Source: Sindora glabra (Eukaryota; Streptophyta; Magnoliopsida; Fabales; Fabaceae). Taken from it: a stretch of 64,000 nucleotides of DNA. Location of the stretch: positions 13,110,713 through 13,174,712 of the forward strand of contig CM035234.1 in the NCBI GenBank assembly GCA_020226215.1. Direction: 5' to 3'. Shown here piece after piece: positions 60,878 through 64,000 of this stretch (position 1 is the stretch's first letter; the number at the start of each line of letters is the position of its first letter). The position numbers and the translations under genes were made by a program. The notes under the pieces are model-generated. The model was not told where the DNA came from, searched no databases, and saw nothing but the letters and a program-made list of their open reading frames with translations.

Positions 60878-62470
60878 TTTGCTTTAAGCCACATTAAGTG
60901 GCTTATAAGAATCTTTATAAGAGCTTTAAGGAAAATTATAGCTAATTCTCTTAACCTCATTGCAAACATACACTAGGAGCAAATTAGTTTGCATATAATA
61001 TTGATGAATAACATTTATAGCTAATTTAGTCAAAGTTATTCTTCCTATTAGAGAAAATGTTTTTAATTTCCACCTGCTTAAATGTCCAGTGATCTTTTAA
61101 ATGATGAAATTAAAGGATTCCTTGGATACTCTTTCATGGTGAAAAGGAATACTCGGATATTTTTCAAGTTAAAAAAAATAGAAAAACCTAAGTATCTACC
61201 AATTTCATTAACTCTATTATGATTAACAATCTTAAAGAAAAATATTTTTATTTTATCTTTATTTACTTTCTAACCTGAACTCTTATAAAAAGTATCCAAG
61301 CAAAAATTAATAATATTTGCTTGATCTAAAGAAGTTTCTACAAATAGCATCATATCATTTGCAAAGAAAAGATAAGATATAAAAGTTCCATTTTCACAAA
61401 GCTTAATAGGATTCCATAACTTATTTTGCATAGCTAAATCAATTCTATAGGCCAATCTTTCCATACATAAAATAAAAAAATATAAAGAGAAGAGACCATC
61501 TTGTCTAACTCCTTGCAAGAGTTTAAAATTCTAGATAAGCTTCTTGTTTCAAATAATTTTCAATGAGAGAAATAAAATAAGTGTCAAAACTAACCTCTGT
61601 CAAGGTATCTTGCAAGAAACCCTAACTAATTATTCATATGCTTTCTCTAAGTTAATATTGATAGCCATCTTCCTTATTTTTCCTTTTAAATTCTTCATGG
61701 TATGGATCACTTCTTGGGTGATAATGATATTATCCGAAACTATATTGATTCAGGATAAAACTATTCTTGTTAAGGGAAATTAACAAAACCATATATTGTT
61801 TTAATCTAAATACAATAATCTTTGTAATGATCTTATAAATCACATTATAAAGGCTTATACATTTAAACTCCTTAATTTGCTTAAGCTTATTAGATTTTGA
61901 AATAAGAACTAGCAAAGCATCATTGATAGCTTCAATTTTTTTAGGATTGTTAAAGGCCTTTTTAGTAAAAAAGCTAGTTGTATAACCAATAATTTCCCAC
62001 TGACTTTGAAAGAAAACTACATGAAACCCATCACTTCCAAGAGCTTTGAAAGCACCTATATTAAGAACCACATTCTATATTTCCTCATTCTTAAATTGTT
62101 TCTAAATTTTAAATAGCATATTTACATCCATGATAGAGACAAAGTCGGATGATGGATAAAGAACATTCAATGTCCTTTCAACTTTATAAATGTTAGAATA
62201 GAAATATAAGGCCATCTCCTTTAAAGTAACAAGATTTGAATGCCAAACACCATTTAAATCCTTGAGCATTTCAATTTTATTTCATTTCCTCCTAACAATG
62301 GTAGATGTATGGACAAGTTTAGTGTTCCTATCTCCATATATCTACCATTTATAACAAGATTTCTAGAACCAAGTAACCTCCTTTTGATAAAGGATTTTTT
62401 TTTTCATATTCCTCCCAAAGCTGTCTTTAAAGTTTAAAAAGGAAATAATTATAACCTTTTTCCAAGGATT
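60878..62470 (-). pseudogene. LINE reverse transcriptase remnant
   Basis: From right to left: RCKWLKFGDKNTKFFH-like and RRRRNKI segments (about 62290-62350); a 113-codon frame at 61730-62071 with GAFKALGSDGFHVVFFQ, which corresponds to KAPGPDG..A.FFQ, and FKCISLYNVIYKIITK; a 82-codon frame at 61270-61518 with GVRQDGLFSLYFFILCMERL and FFANDMMLF, where the catalytic YADD-type box reads FAND, losing one Asp; and a KVNKDKIKIFF to IGRYLGF segment down to about 61000. It ends at the LTR-like insert, where the codons continue beyond 58443. Confidence 0.85.
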
Positions 62471-62549
62471 TTTCGATGCCATTTAATCAAAGCATTAACC
62501 ACTTTTTTTCTTGAAAATATTTCTAAAAACCTTATAATTCCATTTTTAC

Positions 62550-63330
62550 ACTAACTTATGAAATTTAGTAGAAGCTTAAGACCATGAAATAATATCTTCC
62601 TAAGAAACCTTAACAACATTAAAGAATGAATCATCCAATAGTCAAACATCATGAAAATGTAAAAAATAATTACCTCTATTGTTAGGGATTCTCTAATTTA
62701 TTTGAAGTAGCAGCAATTTATGATCTAACTTCATTAGGAAAAGATGAAAATTAAATGCTTTAAGATGTAATAATCTCCACTCTTCATTCGCATAACATCT
62801 GTTAATGCATTTCTTGACATTGTTTCTCTCCTAGGTGAATTTTGATCCTTAAAGCCTATATTAATGAGTTAACATTGATATATACAATCATTTAGCTACG
62901 ATATACTACAAAAGTTCTATTGATTCCTTATTTGATTTTTATAGGGAGTGGAATAAACATTGATATCACCTAATAGTAACTAAGGTTAATTTATTGATTA
63001 AGCTAAGATAGACAAATGATTTCATAACTCTCATCTTCTAATGATGTTAGGAGCTCTATAAATGCTTGTAATAACTCCAACAGAAGAATTATCAACAATT
63101 AAGACCTTGCATAAATAAGATGTCAATGAGATTGTATAATATTAATATTATAATAGTCTTTTTCCATAACATCCATATGTTAACAAGAACACTCTAAGAT
63201 CAACTTTAAAAACACCATTAAACTTAATCAATTTAATAACTTCTTCTACTCTTTTCTCCTTTATTTTAGGTTCAATTATTAACAATGGCCCCCTACGTGA
63301 GAATTTATAGTATCTTTTATTTAAGTGGCA
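62550..63330 (-). pseudogene. LINE endonuclease-domain remnant
   Basis: KFSRRGPLLIIEPKIKEKRV then EVIKLIKFNGVFKVD (about 63200-63320) corresponds to the MET/K...VE...LGF...VD start of the AP-endonuclease domain. Further on, WLLDDSFFNVVK-like, SWS-A-TKFHKLV-KWN and KVFRNIF segments (62470-62640) match the region linking endonuclease to reverse transcriptase. Stops and frameshifts are frequent. Confidence 0.65.
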
Positions 63331-63501
63331 AAAGAAAGTGCTACCTATACATATGACATCAAAAGTCATATGTGTAGGTGGTAACAATTGCAAATCTATC
63401 TAGACAAATTATTACAGATAACATTATCATCTAAAGTAGTCAATACAAATAACTAAGCAACCTATACAATCATCTATGTAGGTCATTTTACTTGCAGTGT
63501 A
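63324..63501. repeat. Short CACTA-like MITE or terminus fragment
   Basis: The right end CATTTTACTTGCAGTG is the form of a CACTA 3' end. Inverted CCTATACATATGACA / GTCATATGTGTAGGTGG and TGTAGGTCATTTTAC motifs fill the 180 bp, and the left part AAGTGGCAAAAGAAAGTGC is a degenerate partner of the right end. It truncates the LINE endonuclease frame. Confidence 0.45.
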
Positions 63502-64000
63502 TTAGATCCTATCTCATTATTATATTAAGAATATTAATTTTCATTTTACATCTACATCAGTAAATGTTAGGATTATTATATAAAAACTTATATATAGTTA
63601 TATTTAAAGTTATGTAAATCTTATTATGCATATTTTAAGTTAACATACCTATTAGAAATTAATTTTTTTAGTCAACAATGTGTAGGCAAACAATGTGTAA
63701 GATATTAGTATCCTTTTTCAATATAATATTCTACATTATTAGGTGCTTATGATATAAATATAGACTTATGGGTGTAGTAGTACTATTATGACATTGACAT
63801 TAGTATAAAGTTGTTGCCATTTATAAATTATATAGGATTAAATGGAAGATTATTAGAATTTCTATATTTGGACCTTTCATAATTCATAAATAAAATTTCT
63901 ATCAATGTAATTAGCTCAATTAGTAATATAAAGTGTTAGGTTTTTATTGGTACTTAAGCCTGATTCGAATTAGTAAATATAAATTTTGTGATAAGGAGGA
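63502..64000. other. Spacer to the window end
   Basis: AT-rich, no gene or clear repeat recognised. Confidence 0.4.

Larger units (their letters stand above)
56830..63330 (-). mobile_element. L1-type LINE retrotransposon (ORF2 region), decayed and interrupted
   Basis: The minus strand carries endonuclease, reverse transcriptase, zinc-binding RVT and RNase H regions in the standard order of plant L1 elements. It is split by a 2429-bp LTR-like insert (58444-60872). The 5' end is lost near 63330, where CACTA-like repeat sequence takes over; the 3' end and poly(A) tail are not defined. No ORF1 was found with it. Confidence 0.85.

Overview
The window is about 64 kb of AT-rich plant nuclear DNA. 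The basis for 'dicot-like flowering plant' is a UGT91-type plant glycosyltransferase, an ankyrin-PGG membrane protein gene split by introns, and a dense set of plant transposons (gypsy-like and copia LTR elements, a TRIM-like element, CACTA/En-Spm, hAT, LINE and many MITEs). The species cannot be named from the sequence alone.

Host genes are few. An intact intronless UGT91-like glycosyltransferase lies at 1825-3258 (minus). Two relatives lie nearby: a 3'-end scrap at 11728-11867 (minus) and a heavily broken full-length copy at 21546-22926 (plus). The other host locus is an ankyrin-repeat/PGG-domain (ACD6-like) gene at 47589-51715 (plus). Its first exon region has frameshifts and stops, while its last two exons are clean and correctly spliced on paper.

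The rest is mostly mobile DNA. 1-1169: 3' end of an LTR retrotransposon with its LTR. 3653-5013: a TRIM-like miniature LTR element holding a Stowaway-like MITE. 12.5-14.0 kb: an AT-rich tandem array of about 190-210 bp units. 14.4-20.66 kb: a CACTA element with TNP2-like and plant-transposase (Ptta) genes, both dead. 25.3-28.9 kb: a second decayed CACTA element in the opposite orientation. 29.5-40.5 kb: the best-resolved nest, in which a minus-strand LINE-type DUF4283/zinc-knuckle ORF is split by a 6-kb hAT element (29807-35840) and by a 4.1-kb copia element (36320-40434), while the hAT transposase gene is itself split by a 1.6-kb solo-LTR-like insert (31719-33344). 41-47 kb: MITEs, a 547-bp-spaced duplication and a possible distal promoter for the ankyrin gene. 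52-56.6 kb: AT-rich spacer with MITEs and (TA)n. 56.8-63.3 kb: a minus-strand L1-type LINE ORF2 split by a 2.4-kb LTR-like insert (58444-60872).

The genes do not form a working pathway. The window reads as a layered insertion record in which several events can be ordered by nesting, with target-site duplications still readable at most junctions. I found no convincing new biochemical system. The strongest leads are the nested junctions, the asymmetric decay of the ankyrin gene, the UGT91 birth-and-death series, the CACTA-adjacent tandem array with paired hairpins, and a CpG-rich MITE in an ankyrin intron.
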